Of a DNA stretch of 64,000 nucleotides, positions 35,105 through 44,212 are shown piece by piece. Both the position numbers and the translations under genes were made by a program. Position 1 is the stretch's first letter, and every line of letters starts with the position of its first letter. The notes beneath the pieces were generated by a model. That model was not told the origin of the DNA and made no database searches. It worked only from the letters and a program-made list of their open reading frames with translations. This stretch comes from Candidatus Levybacteria bacterium RIFCSPHIGHO2_01_FULL_36_15b (GTDB taxonomy: Bacteria; Patescibacteria; Microgenomatia; Levybacterales; UBA12049): the NCBI GenBank assembly GCA_001782045.1, contig MFNK01000003.1, positions 271,608 to 335,607 on the forward strand, given 5' to 3'.

Positions 35105-36772
35105 TTAGGTACCTGCAACTCTAATTACCGGCGTGCCGTCGAGGTTATAAATAGTTTTTATTTCAGTGCCACTTGGAATCTCATCAGTATTCCCTATTAA
35201 AAGAGTATTAGGCATTTTAGAATCAGAAGACCAATCAATTGGCCTAAACTCATACTTACCAAAAGAATGGTGAGCTGCGTATCCACCGGCGCTATTTTGA
35301 CCTATCTTTTGATACTGTTCTGGTGGGTACTTTAAATAAAATAAAAAGAACATATATGATTTATCCATCGGCTGATCGTCCGATACAATTATTTTATCGT
35401 ATTTAGTATCTAAAGCCATAGCAATGTCAACTGCCTCCTTATAGCCATATTGCCAGTAAAAGGAGGAATAGTAATTCTGTTGAGCAAAATACTGATTAAG
35501 ATAAAACATGAAATTAAACATAGCAAGCAACGCAAAGGCACCGGTAAATAAAAGATAGGGAATTTTTCTTAAGTCTTTGCCTTTAGACCAAATTAGTAAA
35601 TTTAGTGCACCAAGTGCTGCAATTATTTGCCACGTGGGTAAGAAATTAAGCGTTCTTACAGCATGAGGAACCTCGGTTGTAACTGATGCAGGCAATGGAG
35701 CGAGTAGAACCCAAGAAAAAAGAATTAGCTTTGTTTTAACATCGATTTTTCCAAATAATAAGAAGTAAATACCAATTAAAATGAGCGGCAATTCAAATAA
35801 ATACAGCATTCCCATATTTGGTGCATGATGTCTTGCAATATCGCCTTTTAAAAATAGCCAGTTTGGGTCAAAATGTGAGATATATCCTGACACCATAGTT
35901 TTTGCATAAACTATTCTTCTGTTATCCAGGATTAAGCCTAATTTATCATTGCGAGCCTTATCTTCCTCAAGTCTTTGAATATTATTTTTTAAAAGCTCCG
36001 TTTGATATGAAAAAATACTTGTTCCTGTAACCCGCAAAAGAGCGGCGCTGTTGGTAAAAATATAAAAAACCATAGGAAACACTAATAGTAATCCCAATAA
36101 AAACGATGAAGATAGATATTTTTTGCTAATAGAAAATAGTTTTTTCCTATAAATTAAGATAAGTGCTAAAACCAAAAGTGGAGTGAAGACCTTTTCACTT
36201 TGATATGCATAAATAGAAAAAGCTGCAAAAGATGCTGCCAGCATTAAAAATTTAGGTTTTTGTAGACCTTTAATAAAAAATAGTACTGTTAGAATATTTA
36301 ATACGGCTCCGACATTTGCTTCAAATCCTACCCTTGAAAATTGCAAAGACCATGGAGAAATAGCCATTAGCATTGCCGATATCAATGCTGTAATTTCTAA
36401 TTTCCAATTTCCAATTTCCAATGAGGTCCTCAATAGTTCCTTAACTAAGAAATAGACGGCAATTACGGAAATAATTCCAAAAATTGCCGATGGAAACCTA
36501 ACTGCGAAAGTATTTAGACCAAAAATTAAGACTGATGGAATCGTAAGATATGTATATAATGCGGGTTTATAATCGTCAAACGATCTTAAAACAACTGGTA
36601 AAAACTTTCCATATTCGTCTTTTCCTGTTTGAATTATCGAATAAGCATTGTATGCCAACGCTGCCTCGTCCCAATCAGGCGAGGGAGGAATATCTCCAAG
36701 TTGCCAAATTCTTAAAACCCCAGCAAGGATTAATATTGCTGACAAAATAATTAATACTAGTTTTCTATTCAT
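35105..36772 (-). CDS. ArnT-like GT39 GT-C glycosyltransferase, DEA type
   Basis: A 555-residue protein of the PMT_2/ArnT kind. The first loop has SPDWDEAALAYNAYS (31-45), with Asp35-Glu36, then SFDDYKPALYTYL, an FAVRFPSA block and ISPWSLQFSRVGFEAN, a set of motifs shared with 36769, 54492 and 56128. The soluble tail ends NTLLIGNTDEIP and VIRVAGT. A segment near 120-134 (LEIGNWKLEI) comes from a DNA heptad repeat and is absent from the paralogues. It probably adds a sugar from a polyprenyl-phosphate donor to an exported acceptor. It overlaps 36769 by 4 nt in a tandem pair. Confidence 0.8.
   Translation of the reverse strand: MNRKLVLIILSAILILAGVLRIWQLGDIPPSPDWDEAALAYNAYSIIQTGKDEYGKFLPVVLRSFDDYKPALYTYLTIPSVLIFGLNTFAVRFPSAIFGIISVIAVYFLVKELLRTSLEIGNWKLEITALISAMLMAISPWSLQFSRVGFEANVGAVLNILTVLFFIKGLQKPKFLMLAASFAAFSIYAYQSEKVFTPLLVLALILIYRKKLFSISKKYLSSSFLLGLLLVFPMVFYIFTNSAALLRVTGTSIFSYQTELLKNNIQRLEEDKARNDKLGLILDNRRIVYAKTMVSGYISHFDPNWLFLKGDIARHHAPNMGMLYLFELPLILIGIYFLLFGKIDVKTKLILFSWVLLAPLPASVTTEVPHAVRTLNFLPTWQIIAALGALNLLIWSKGKDLRKIPYLLFTGAFALLAMFNFMFYLNQYFAQQNYYSSFYWQYGYKEAVDIAMALDTKYDKIIVSDDQPMDKSYMFFLFYLKYPPEQYQKIGQNSAGGYAAHHSFGKYEFRPIDWSSDSKMPNTLLIGNTDEIPSGTEIKTIYNLDGTPVIRVAGT
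36392..36419. repeat. Heptad microsatellite within an ArnT-like gene
   Basis: Four tandem 7-mers (AATTTCT, then three AATTTCC) lie in the coding region just before a membrane segment. The paralogues at 36769 and 54492 are about 5 residues shorter here. Confidence 0.65.
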
Positions 36773-38391
36773 CTTGTATATGCTACCAAAGCCGGTACTC
36801 CGTTAAGTAAATAGAAAGTTTTTAAAATAGTAATATCTTCCGGTAATTTGTATGGAGTATTAATATACAGAACTTTACTAGAAGAACCGCGAGAATAATC
36901 ATAGTTTTCCGGAAACAAATACTTTCCTACCTTTTCCACTTTTACAAATCCAAAAGCTTCTCTTTTAATTTTTGAGCTATTTCTAAATTCTTCTGGGCTT
37001 GATTTATTATAAAAAAGGTAATAAATATAAGGCCTGCCAAGGGCAGTGGTAACTTGGATATAGTCATAGTTTTTTTCTACAGACTTAACATAATCAACTG
37101 ACTGTTTATAACCGAATTGCCATTCTCCAGAGTATGCCTTAGGATAATGCGCATAATAGTAGTGTGAAAAGTAAGCTACATTAACAAACAACAATGCAAA
37201 CAATACCCCATAAACTGCTTTTTTATATCTATTAATCATTTCAAACACGCTTACGAATCCAAAAGCAGCTATTATTTGGAAAGCAGGAAGAGTCGTTTCT
37301 ATTCTTAAAGCATGAGGGGTTTCTCTTGCAGTTGCTGCAGGAAGTATGCCTATTAAAATCCATAATGGTATGATCCACCAATTTCCCTCTCTTTTTCTAA
37401 ATAACAAAAATATTCCACCCACAAAGAAGATAATGTCCCAAATATACATTTGCCCTACTTCTTGTGTAGAAAATTTTGGATTTCCGTCTCCTTTTATAAA
37501 TAGAAAACTAGGCGACAAGTTATCAAGGTAATGCTTTGCAAAATCTAATGAATATAAAACTCTTCTATTATTGAGTAACTTAGACCATAAGGCGTTATTA
37601 TCATTTTCAATTTGCTGATTAGCTTTTTTAACAATTTCAGGATTACTAAAGATATTTACCTCTTTAAAACGCAATGATGCCTGAGGAGTAAGAAGAAATG
37701 GGATTAAGGGCAACAATATTAAAAGTCCAATGATAAAAGATAAAAAAACTTGCTTTTTGTCTTGCCAAAGCACTTTTCTAAAAACAATTGCAAGTAATAT
37801 AACCAAAAGCGGTGCGACTATCCTTGAAGTATTAAACGTATGCATTGATAGCGCAAAAGAAACTGCTGAAATGATTAAATACCATTTTTTATCCTGCACT
37901 CCTGATAAAAATGCCCATATTCCCAAAACTATGAAAAAAGAGGCAACATTTGCCTCAAATGCGCCTCTTGAAAGCAAAATATGCCACGGAGAAACAGCAA
38001 GAAACAATGACGAAACCAATGCTATTAATTCTGCGTTTCTAGATTTAGAAAAAATTCTTTTAACTAAAAAATACGTTAGAAGCACAGTCAAAACACCAAA
38101 AAAAGCAGAAGGAAATCTGGTAGCAAATTCATTTAGGCCAAATATTTTAATTGGAATTACATCTAAATAGGCATACATTACGGGCTTAAAATCACCGAAT
38201 GACTCAAAATAATCAACAGGTAAAAATCTACCAAACTCATCCTTACCGTCAATCCCTAAGGAATAAGCATTGTATCCCCAAGCCGCTTCATCCCACGTAA
38301 GTGAAGGAGGGTTAGAGCTTAGTTGATAAAACCTTAAAAGCATAGCTATGACAATGATTAAGCCTAAAATAATAAATTTATATTTTTTCAT
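36769..38391 (-). CDS. ArnT-like GT39 GT-C glycosyltransferase, DEA type
   Basis: A 540-residue multi-membrane protein. It has TWDEAAWGYNAYS (32-44) with Asp34-Glu35, SFGDFKPVMYAYL, EFATRFPSAFFG and AVSPWHILLSRGAFEAN. A soluble tail has SSKVLYINTPYKLP and a Phe/Leu-rich end. It is the closest local relative of 35105 and also resembles 54492 and 56128. It should be an outer-face glycosyltransferase using a lipid-phosphate sugar. It is coupled by ATGA overlaps to a methyltransferase upstream and to 35105 downstream. Confidence 0.8.
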   Translation of the reverse strand: MKKYKFIILGLIIVIAMLLRFYQLSSNPPSLTWDEAAWGYNAYSLGIDGKDEFGRFLPVDYFESFGDFKPVMYAYLDVIPIKIFGLNEFATRFPSAFFGVLTVLLTYFLVKRIFSKSRNAELIALVSSLFLAVSPWHILLSRGAFEANVASFFIVLGIWAFLSGVQDKKWYLIISAVSFALSMHTFNTSRIVAPLLVILLAIVFRKVLWQDKKQVFLSFIIGLLILLPLIPFLLTPQASLRFKEVNIFSNPEIVKKANQQIENDNNALWSKLLNNRRVLYSLDFAKHYLDNLSPSFLFIKGDGNPKFSTQEVGQMYIWDIIFFVGGIFLLFRKREGNWWIIPLWILIGILPAATARETPHALRIETTLPAFQIIAAFGFVSVFEMINRYKKAVYGVLFALLFVNVAYFSHYYYAHYPKAYSGEWQFGYKQSVDYVKSVEKNYDYIQVTTALGRPYIYYLFYNKSSPEEFRNSSKIKREAFGFVKVEKVGKYLFPENYDYSRGSSSKVLYINTPYKLPEDITILKTFYLLNGVPALVAYTR

Positions 38392-38972
38392 TTTTCTGCT
38401 TTAAACCACATATTAAATCCTAATTCAAAATACCCGCTTTTTATATTCTTAAATCCGGTGTTTTGAACCATATCTATTATTGTTTTTCTACTATGATGGC
38501 TTTTGTGATCATGAATTTCTTCCTCAGATATTAAATTAAATTTTGACATCTGATGTAAAAGTTTGTCAGACCATGGAGGCGGAGTGGTAATTATAAAAAT
38601 ACCGTTCTTTTTTAAGATTCTGTATATTTCATTTAAAACAAGTGGAATTTTCTCTTGATCTATATGTTCAAAAACAGCCAGCATTGTTATTGCATCAAAA
38701 AAATTTTCTTTGAAAGGAATTGGCTTTTGCGAAATATTGGATTTTATTAATTTTATCCCGTCGATATTTATATTTGAAAGGGAGGGGTCGATCCCATATT
38801 TGTCTTTGAATTCTGTTTTTGTTAAGAAGTAAGGATAAAAACCACATCCGACATCCAAAATTCTTCCCGTTCGATATCTGTTAGGTATTAAATAGTTAGC
38901 TTTTTGAGCTCTTTTTTTAGAGAGAAAGTGTTCAAGAATCCCTGAACCTCGGGTAACTTGGCCATTGGTCAT
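38388..38972 (-). CDS. Class I SAM-dependent methyltransferase
   Basis: A 194-residue Methyltransf_11-like enzyme. GRILDVGCGFYPYF near 42 is motif I, KYGIDPS carries the acidic motif II end, and ITMLAVFEHID, LNEIYRILKKNGIF and ITTPPPWSDKLL complete the pattern. It lies between two GT2 genes and the ArnT-like pair in the same transcript, so a glycan or lipid-linked sugar is a plausible target. No homologue-specific feature gives the substrate. Confidence 0.82.
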   Translation of the reverse strand: MTNGQVTRGSGILEHFLSKKRAQKANYLIPNRYRTGRILDVGCGFYPYFLTKTEFKDKYGIDPSLSNINIDGIKLIKSNISQKPIPFKENFFDAITMLAVFEHIDQEKIPLVLNEIYRILKKNGIFIITTPPPWSDKLLHQMSKFNLISEEEIHDHKSHHSRKTIIDMVQNTGFKNIKSGYFELGFNMWFKAEK

Positions 38973-38974
38973 AT

Positions 38975-39685
38975 TTAATCTGTGAATCTATATTTAAAAA
39001 GGTACCAGATTGCTTTGCTTCCGTCCTTTACTGCGCTTATCTTCTTTCCTTCTTCATATCCCCGCGGTTTAACCTCTATTGGAAGTTCCATAATTTTATA
39101 TCCTCTTTTTAATAGCTTTGCAGTAATTTCCGGTTCAAACTCAAACCCCTTAGCATTCATTCTTACACCGTTAAGAGCAACTTTTGGAAAAAGCTTGTAG
39201 CAGGTTTCCATATCTGTTATCCATTGACCATACAAGATGCTTGTAACTAGGCTTAGGAATCTGTTTCCAAAATAATGTAGCAAAAACCTAAAAGTTTTCT
39301 CTTCTCCTGCAAGACGAGGGAGTCTTTTTATTCTCGTTCCATAAACTACTTTTGATTTTTTTTCTAATATTGGTTTTATTAACTGCCTGATAAACTTTGG
39401 ATCGTATTCCAAATCGGCATCTTGAATAATTATGTATTCCCCGGTTGAGTTTTTAATACCTGCAAGAACTGCAGCTCCTTTTCCCTGGTTTTTATCTTGC
39501 AATATGGTTTTAAAAGATTTTGATTGAAGTTTATTTAATTTTTCCCGCGTTTCATCTGTTGAGCCATCATCAACTACTATAATTTCTTTTTCAACTCCAG
39601 GAATTTTTTCGTTGATAACTTTTTTTAGAATTTCTTCTACAGTTTTTCCTTCGTTATAAACAGGAATAATTATAGATAATTTCAT
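38975..39685 (-). CDS. DPM1-like GT2, polyprenyl-phosphate sugar synthase type
   Basis: A 236-residue GT2 of the dolichyl-phosphate mannose synthase group, with the normal motifs: IIVVDDGSTDET (35-46), QDADLEYDP (88-96), ITDMETCYKLF and NAKGFEFEPEITAKLLKRGY. No membrane segment is needed or seen. It should transfer a sugar from GDP or UDP to a polyprenyl phosphate on the cytoplasmic side. The product is the usual donor of GT-C enzymes, many of which are encoded in the same transcript. Confidence 0.87.
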   Translation of the reverse strand: MKLSIIIPVYNEGKTVEEILKKVINEKIPGVEKEIIVVDDGSTDETREKLNKLQSKSFKTILQDKNQGKGAAVLAGIKNSTGEYIIIQDADLEYDPKFIRQLIKPILEKKSKVVYGTRIKRLPRLAGEEKTFRFLLHYFGNRFLSLVTSILYGQWITDMETCYKLFPKVALNGVRMNAKGFEFEPEITAKLLKRGYKIMELPIEVKPRGYEEGKKISAVKDGSKAIWYLFKYRFTD

Positions 39686-40602
39686 TGATACTTCCTTACC
39701 ACTTGTTGATCGGATAATTTGAAAATTTTAAGATTGGCATTTCTAGATTTTATAATTTTGGGCAGCATTTTTAAAGCATTAAAAAAACCTAAATTAAAAG
39801 CAGTATCCAGGTTTAGTATCGCTTTAATGAAGTGATAAGGGAGCCATAAAAAATGCTCCAGCATTAATTTAGAATCGGTTAAGTTGGTCCACGCAAATAT
39901 AAATTGATTTCTGTAGGCTGTGGCCTTAACTTTGAAGGGGGAAAAGTTTCTCTTTATAGTTCCCTTTTCGTGCTCGTGAAAAACAACGCTTTCTTTTTCA
40001 AAAAGAACATCATATCCTGCTTTTTGTGCGCGATAAGACAAATCTATATCTTCCCAATAAAAAGGTGTGTAAAGCTCGTTAAGTCCCCCTAGCTGGTCCC
40101 AAAGAGACTTTCTGAAAGCCCCACTTCCTCCACTTACCCATAAGGTATCGCTTTTATCTACCTCTCCCCTTTTGTGAACCAAAAATCCCCTTTTCCAGGT
40201 TCCTTCCCCTCTTCCTCGCAATACTATTGTATTTTCCTCAACGCTTTTATCCATACATCCGACTGCAAATACCTTCTCGCTTTTAAAATGATCAAGAAGG
40301 GGCTTAAGAAATCCAGACTGCGGATATACATCATTATTTAATAGAATTAAAATTTCTCCTGTTGCGTTTTTTGCCCCTTTATTTACTGTTATCGAAAATC
40401 CTAGGTTCCTATCGTTTTTTAATAGCTTAACTTGGGAAAAATTGCTTACCACTTTAACTGATTGGTCTGTTGATCCATCATCCACTACTATTATTTCCGC
40501 ATTGCCTTCTTTGTAGTTTTCAAGTTCTTTAACAAGCTTAGGTAAATTTTTCGACAATAAATTTTGTCCCTGGTAATTTGGAATAATAATGCTTAAATTC
40601 AT
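39682..40602 (-). CDS. GT2 family glycosyltransferase (WbbL-like)
   Basis: A 306-residue GT2 with LSIIIPNYQGQN, VVDDGSTDQS (39-48), LLNNDVYP (87-94), VSGGSGAFRKSLWDQLGG and FYWEDIDLSYRAQKAGY, which together define the rhamnosyltransferase-like WbbL group. That group adds deoxyhexoses such as rhamnose, but other sugars occur, so the name is only a group label. It is cytoplasmic, coupled by an ATGA overlap to the DPM-like gene downstream, and lies 1 nt after the YfhO-like gene. Confidence 0.85.
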   Translation of the reverse strand: MNLSIIIPNYQGQNLLSKNLPKLVKELENYKEGNAEIIVVDDGSTDQSVKVVSNFSQVKLLKNDRNLGFSITVNKGAKNATGEILILLNNDVYPQSGFLKPLLDHFKSEKVFAVGCMDKSVEENTIVLRGRGEGTWKRGFLVHKRGEVDKSDTLWVSGGSGAFRKSLWDQLGGLNELYTPFYWEDIDLSYRAQKAGYDVLFEKESVVFHEHEKGTIKRNFSPFKVKATAYRNQFIFAWTNLTDSKLMLEHFLWLPYHFIKAILNLDTAFNLGFFNALKMLPKIIKSRNANLKIFKLSDQQVVRKYQ

Positions 40603-40603
40603 A

Positions 40604-42853
40604 TTAAAAAAGAGTGTTTTTGAAAATTATCTTATGATTTCCCTTTGGAACAATTATTCCCCTAAAATTATAATCGGTCAAGTAAATTCGAGTTGGCACA
40701 CTATCTATTTCAGCTTTCCACGTAGGATAAAAACTGTCAGTTAAGACTAAATACCCTTCATTCTCGTTTCTAGTTGATATAACTATTCTATTTTCACTGT
40801 ATTCATCGATAACAACTTTGCCAACGCTCCAGTTTTTGGAAAGACTTTGTGAAGCTTCTTCAATAACCGCCCTTTGCTTAAAAGGATAATCATCAAACAT
40901 TAAGTTAATTGCCTCATTTTTATCACGAGCAACTGTGGTTTTTCCTACAAAAAATGCTCTATCTATTACACGCGAATTATTGTAAATTTTTGTTTGTCCC
41001 TCCTGATAAACTTTTTCTAAATACGGCTCATTTATATCCTCCAAGCTTAAGATATATTTGACTCCGAGTAGATCAATTAATGGTGACTTGAAGTTTTGAG
41101 GCGTAATAATCCTATTGAACCCAAAAGGAGGTTCTATATTTGGCTCATTCCTTCCAAGTGCTGCCATAAGCTCAGCATATCTTCGTAGATACAAAGGGTC
41201 ATAACCATCCAGAGTTTGAATTTTGTAATAAGTGGCAAAGTTAGGCGGAAAAATTTCTGCACTTGTAGACATAAAACGATAATTATTTAAATTCTCTTGT
41301 AAAAAGTTAGTTGTTTTTGTACTTGGAAATAAATATTTACTTTCCGCAAAGGTTGTATATTTCCAACCGAATCTGAAAAGGTCAAATAAAGTAATAACGA
41401 CAATTATAATAAATAAAGTCTGAATAGCTTTCTTATTTTCTGATATTTTCTTAATAAATAACGTCACCATTAAAACTGACGATATAAATAGAAACAAAAC
41501 CGTAGGTAACATTAAATTTCTTTTGGAAACGGCTAAATTTTCAGCTGTTATAAAGTCCTTTCCAAAAACTGGAGTAAAAGCCCAAAGAGAAGAAAATAGT
41601 ATGAAAATAAATGATATTATAAAAATTATTTTTTTCTTTTCTTTGGTTTTTATAAAATAATCAACTCCAATAGCTGCAAGAACGCTTAAGCAAAAATCGA
41701 TTACAAACATAAGTCTTGTTGGTTGCGAAGTAGAGATAAAAGGTATAGAAAATTTATAGGGTATTTTGGCAATAATACTCGGGTAAGCAAAAATAAATGC
41801 TACCAGTAAAATAAACCAAAAGAAAGCTGTGGTTTTATCTTTTTTAAATATTGAGAATAAAGCCATTATTAAGGGGAGTATTCCTACGTATCCGACAAAC
41901 TCACCATAATTAAATTCCCCAAAATAATTAAGCGTTGCGGGGTTGCCAAAAAAATCAGGTGATAGGAATTGTACGAGATTTTGCCAAGGTACAAACCAAC
42001 CAGCTATATTCCAATTAACTTGATCAATTGCTCTGGCAGAATTTTCTATAAACTGTAACGTCGGAAGCCACTGTGGCAATGCAATAATTGTGATGGTCAA
42101 AAGGTAACCAATAAATAACAAAATAATTCTCGTACTTCTACCGTTTTCAATCCATCTAAAGATAAAGTATGCAAGAGATACAGCAAACACATATGAAAAT
42201 ATTTGAAGGTGCCCAGCAAAAAAAGAGAAAAGGCTTGCAGTTGCCAATACTAACCACCAAATTGAGAACCTATTAAGATTTTTTAGAATTTTATCGATAG
42301 ACAATAGCATCAAAGGAAGCCAAAGCGCAGTATGTAAAATATTTCCCCATTCAAGCCAGGCAATAGCAAACCCAGAGAATGCGAAAGTAACTGAACCAAA
42401 ATACGAAGCTATTTTGCTCATTCCTAAATTTCTTAGGAAATAAAATAGGAAAAAACAAGCAAGCAGAGGCTGCAAAAATATAAGTAAGGACCAGGATGAA
42501 GAGAAAGGAAATATTAAGAATAGAATATTTAAAGGGTAGAATGCTCCGGATTGGAAGTTTGCCAAAAGCGGTGTTCCGGAAAAGCTATACGGGTTCCAAA
42601 GAGGAAGCTGAAGTTTTTTCTCTAAATCTAGCACCAAATTTTTCCATGAAATTTGTTGCCTAACTGGATCTGTTATCAAAAAATTTTTAAAAGGAATTCC
42701 TCTGGGATAATCTTTCGCATAAAAATCCAAATAGGGATGATACAAACCGACTATAGTATCAGTAGGTATAGGCAATAAACCTTTAAACAGAAATTGCCAA
42801 AAGAAAATTGTGACAGTTGCTAAAATTAATAAACCTGGCAAAAATCTATTCAT
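40604..42853 (-). CDS. YfhO family GT-C membrane protein
   Basis: A 749-residue protein with the YfhO pattern: PIPTDTIVGLYHP (29-40) with the acidic residue in the first loop, LWNPYSFSGTPLLANFQSG (85-103), about a dozen membrane segments, and a C-terminal beta-rich domain ending in FYPTWKAEIDSVP and VPKGNHKIIF. In Bacillus and Listeria, YfhO-type proteins decorate lipoteichoic acid using a lipid-phosphate sugar. A related decoration role here is inference. It overlaps the GT4 gene upstream by 4 nt. Confidence 0.8.
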   Translation of the reverse strand: MNRFLPGLLILATVTIFFWQFLFKGLLPIPTDTIVGLYHPYLDFYAKDYPRGIPFKNFLITDPVRQQISWKNLVLDLEKKLQLPLWNPYSFSGTPLLANFQSGAFYPLNILFLIFPFSSSWSLLIFLQPLLACFFLFYFLRNLGMSKIASYFGSVTFAFSGFAIAWLEWGNILHTALWLPLMLLSIDKILKNLNRFSIWWLVLATASLFSFFAGHLQIFSYVFAVSLAYFIFRWIENGRSTRIILLFIGYLLTITIIALPQWLPTLQFIENSARAIDQVNWNIAGWFVPWQNLVQFLSPDFFGNPATLNYFGEFNYGEFVGYVGILPLIMALFSIFKKDKTTAFFWFILLVAFIFAYPSIIAKIPYKFSIPFISTSQPTRLMFVIDFCLSVLAAIGVDYFIKTKEKKKIIFIISFIFILFSSLWAFTPVFGKDFITAENLAVSKRNLMLPTVLFLFISSVLMVTLFIKKISENKKAIQTLFIIIVVITLFDLFRFGWKYTTFAESKYLFPSTKTTNFLQENLNNYRFMSTSAEIFPPNFATYYKIQTLDGYDPLYLRRYAELMAALGRNEPNIEPPFGFNRIITPQNFKSPLIDLLGVKYILSLEDINEPYLEKVYQEGQTKIYNNSRVIDRAFFVGKTTVARDKNEAINLMFDDYPFKQRAVIEEASQSLSKNWSVGKVVIDEYSENRIVISTRNENEGYLVLTDSFYPTWKAEIDSVPTRIYLTDYNFRGIIVPKGNHKIIFKNTLF

Positions 42854-43917
42854 TCTAAAATAATTTCTTTTAATTCTCTACAAAATCTTTCGCCTGCAAA
42901 ATATTCCGCTCTTTTCTTTGCTGCAATAGATAATATATTTAACTTTCTTTCATTTTTAGCTAATTCAATAGTTTTTTTCTTTAACTCTTCAATTGAGTTC
43001 CAAAGATAACCGTTTTCTCCATCTGTTATTATTTCTTTTTGTCCACCAGCATTAATTACAACGGGTACACATCCTGCTCCCATTGCCTCAACAGTTGATA
43101 TGCCAAAATGCTCGGCAAATTCGGGATGTAAATTTAAATCTTCTCCAAAACCTGTTGCGTGCCAATATATTTTAGCTTTTGAGTAAATATCCCAAAGCTC
43201 GTCATTGCTTTTATTCACCAAAAATTCAATCGGATAACCATTTGCAATTTCTTTGATCTTATTAAAATTTTCCTCGTCCGCACTATTAAGACCAACACAT
43301 AAAACAAATTTCCAGTCTTTAAAACCTCCGTCAATCATTTCTTTAAAAGACTGTACCATCATGCCTTGTCTTTTATAATCTTCGTTGTTTACCCTTGCGT
43401 CTCTAAACCTCCCCACATGGAGAATATAATTTTCCTTCTTTTCCAGTCTTGCCTTAATTTCAATAGACGGATAAAGCACTTTACTTTGAATTCCAAGCTC
43501 TTTGTCCGCGAAGCTTTTTGTAAACGTTGAATTGCAAAAAACTGCATTTATTCGTTTGAGCTTTAAACTACTTAATAAATTTGTCCTTACATTAGGAAGC
43601 GGTTGTTGAATATGTATAAATGTTTTGTTTGATAGGGTTACGGGGATACTTCCATCGGAAAGGAAAATTATAATATCAAATTTTTTAGTTTCAATAATCT
43701 TTTGAATAAAACTGAATTTCGAGGAAAAAATATTTTTGTAGAAATTGACTTTCGATAGATCTATTGAAAATCTCCTCGTCAAGTTCTTAAACACTTCTTG
43801 GTCGTCCCAAAATACATAAACTTCATTATCTTTAGAAAGACAAGATGCCAATGTCATCATGTATTTTTCTCCTCCACCAATATCGTCCAAATAAGGATCG
43901 AAAATTCCTATTCTCAT
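42850..43917 (-). CDS. GT4 family glycosyltransferase (ALG11-like)
   Basis: A 355-residue GT-B enzyme that opens MRIGIFDPYLDDIGGGEKYM, the loop seen in ALG11-type mannosyltransferases. It continues with FIHIQQPLP near 95, ILHVGRFRDARV near 164 and FAEHFGISTVEAMGAG near 266, which carries EX7E. It acts in the cytoplasm, sugar unknown. It is the first gene of the 25-kb minus-strand string. A TAGAAT box ends exactly 6 nt before its ATG, so its transcript is probably leaderless. Confidence 0.87.
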   Translation of the reverse strand: MRIGIFDPYLDDIGGGEKYMMTLASCLSKDNEVYVFWDDQEVFKNLTRRFSIDLSKVNFYKNIFSSKFSFIQKIIETKKFDIIIFLSDGSIPVTLSNKTFIHIQQPLPNVRTNLLSSLKLKRINAVFCNSTFTKSFADKELGIQSKVLYPSIEIKARLEKKENYILHVGRFRDARVNNEDYKRQGMMVQSFKEMIDGGFKDWKFVLCVGLNSADEENFNKIKEIANGYPIEFLVNKSNDELWDIYSKAKIYWHATGFGEDLNLHPEFAEHFGISTVEAMGAGCVPVVINAGGQKEIITDGENGYLWNSIEELKKKTIELAKNERKLNILSIAAKKRAEYFAGERFCRELKEIILE

Positions 43918-43923
43918 AGACTA

Positions 43924-43932
43924 ATTCTATCA
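43924..43932 (-). promoter_or_regulatory. Extended -10 promoter of the 25-kb minus-strand string
   Basis: TGATAGAAT on the minus strand is an extended -10 (TGnTAGAAT). Six nt separate it from the ATG at 43917. The -35 region is poor, as is usual for extended -10 promoters. Confidence 0.45.
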
Positions 43933-43946
43933 ACTTTCAATTTTTA

Positions 43947-43975
43947 TTGCATAAAACTAAGACCTTCTCTATAAT
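43947..43975 (+). promoter_or_regulatory. Promoter of the DUF5652 gene, leaderless
   Basis: TTGCAT (43947-43952), a 17-nt spacer and a perfect TATAAT (43970-43975). The second in-frame GTG (43982) lies exactly 6 nt beyond the -10, which makes it the likely start codon and first transcribed base. Confidence 0.6.
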
Positions 43976-43981
43976 TAAGTG

Positions 43982-44212
43982 GTGAATAATTTTCTAATTC
44001 CGCAAATTCCCTCATTGCTTCTTTTTGCAGCTTTCCTTTGGACTTTGCTTTGGAAAGGCATAGCACTATGGAGAGCCGCCAACTTAAAACAAAAGAATTG
44101 GTTTATAGCAATTCTTGTTTTAAACACGTTAGGAATTCTAGAGCTTGTTTACTTGTTTTATTTTGCTAAAAAAAGGCTTACCATACAAGAACTTAAATTT
44201 TGGGAAAAATAA
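43982..44212 (+). CDS. DUF5652 family small membrane protein
   Basis: A 76-residue protein with two hydrophobic segments, LLLFAAFLWTLLWKGIALW and a second within WFIAILVLNTLGILELVYLF, joined by a short basic loop. This is the DUF5652 pattern often met in Patescibacteria. The function is unknown. I chose GTG at 43982 over GTG at 43979 because of the promoter spacing. It is the only plus-strand gene between 18649 and the tRNA. Its last 75 nt overlap the 3' end of the convergent YfhO-like gene, so both strands code there. Confidence 0.75.
   Translation: MNNFLIPQIPSLLLFAAFLWTLLWKGIALWRAANLKQKNWFIAILVLNTLGILELVYLFYFAKKRLTIQELKFWEK

Noticed and set aside
37730..38170. 146-codon plus-strand open frame
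   Set aside because: Antisense to a clear ArnT-like gene, no recognisable motif, composition of a shadow frame.
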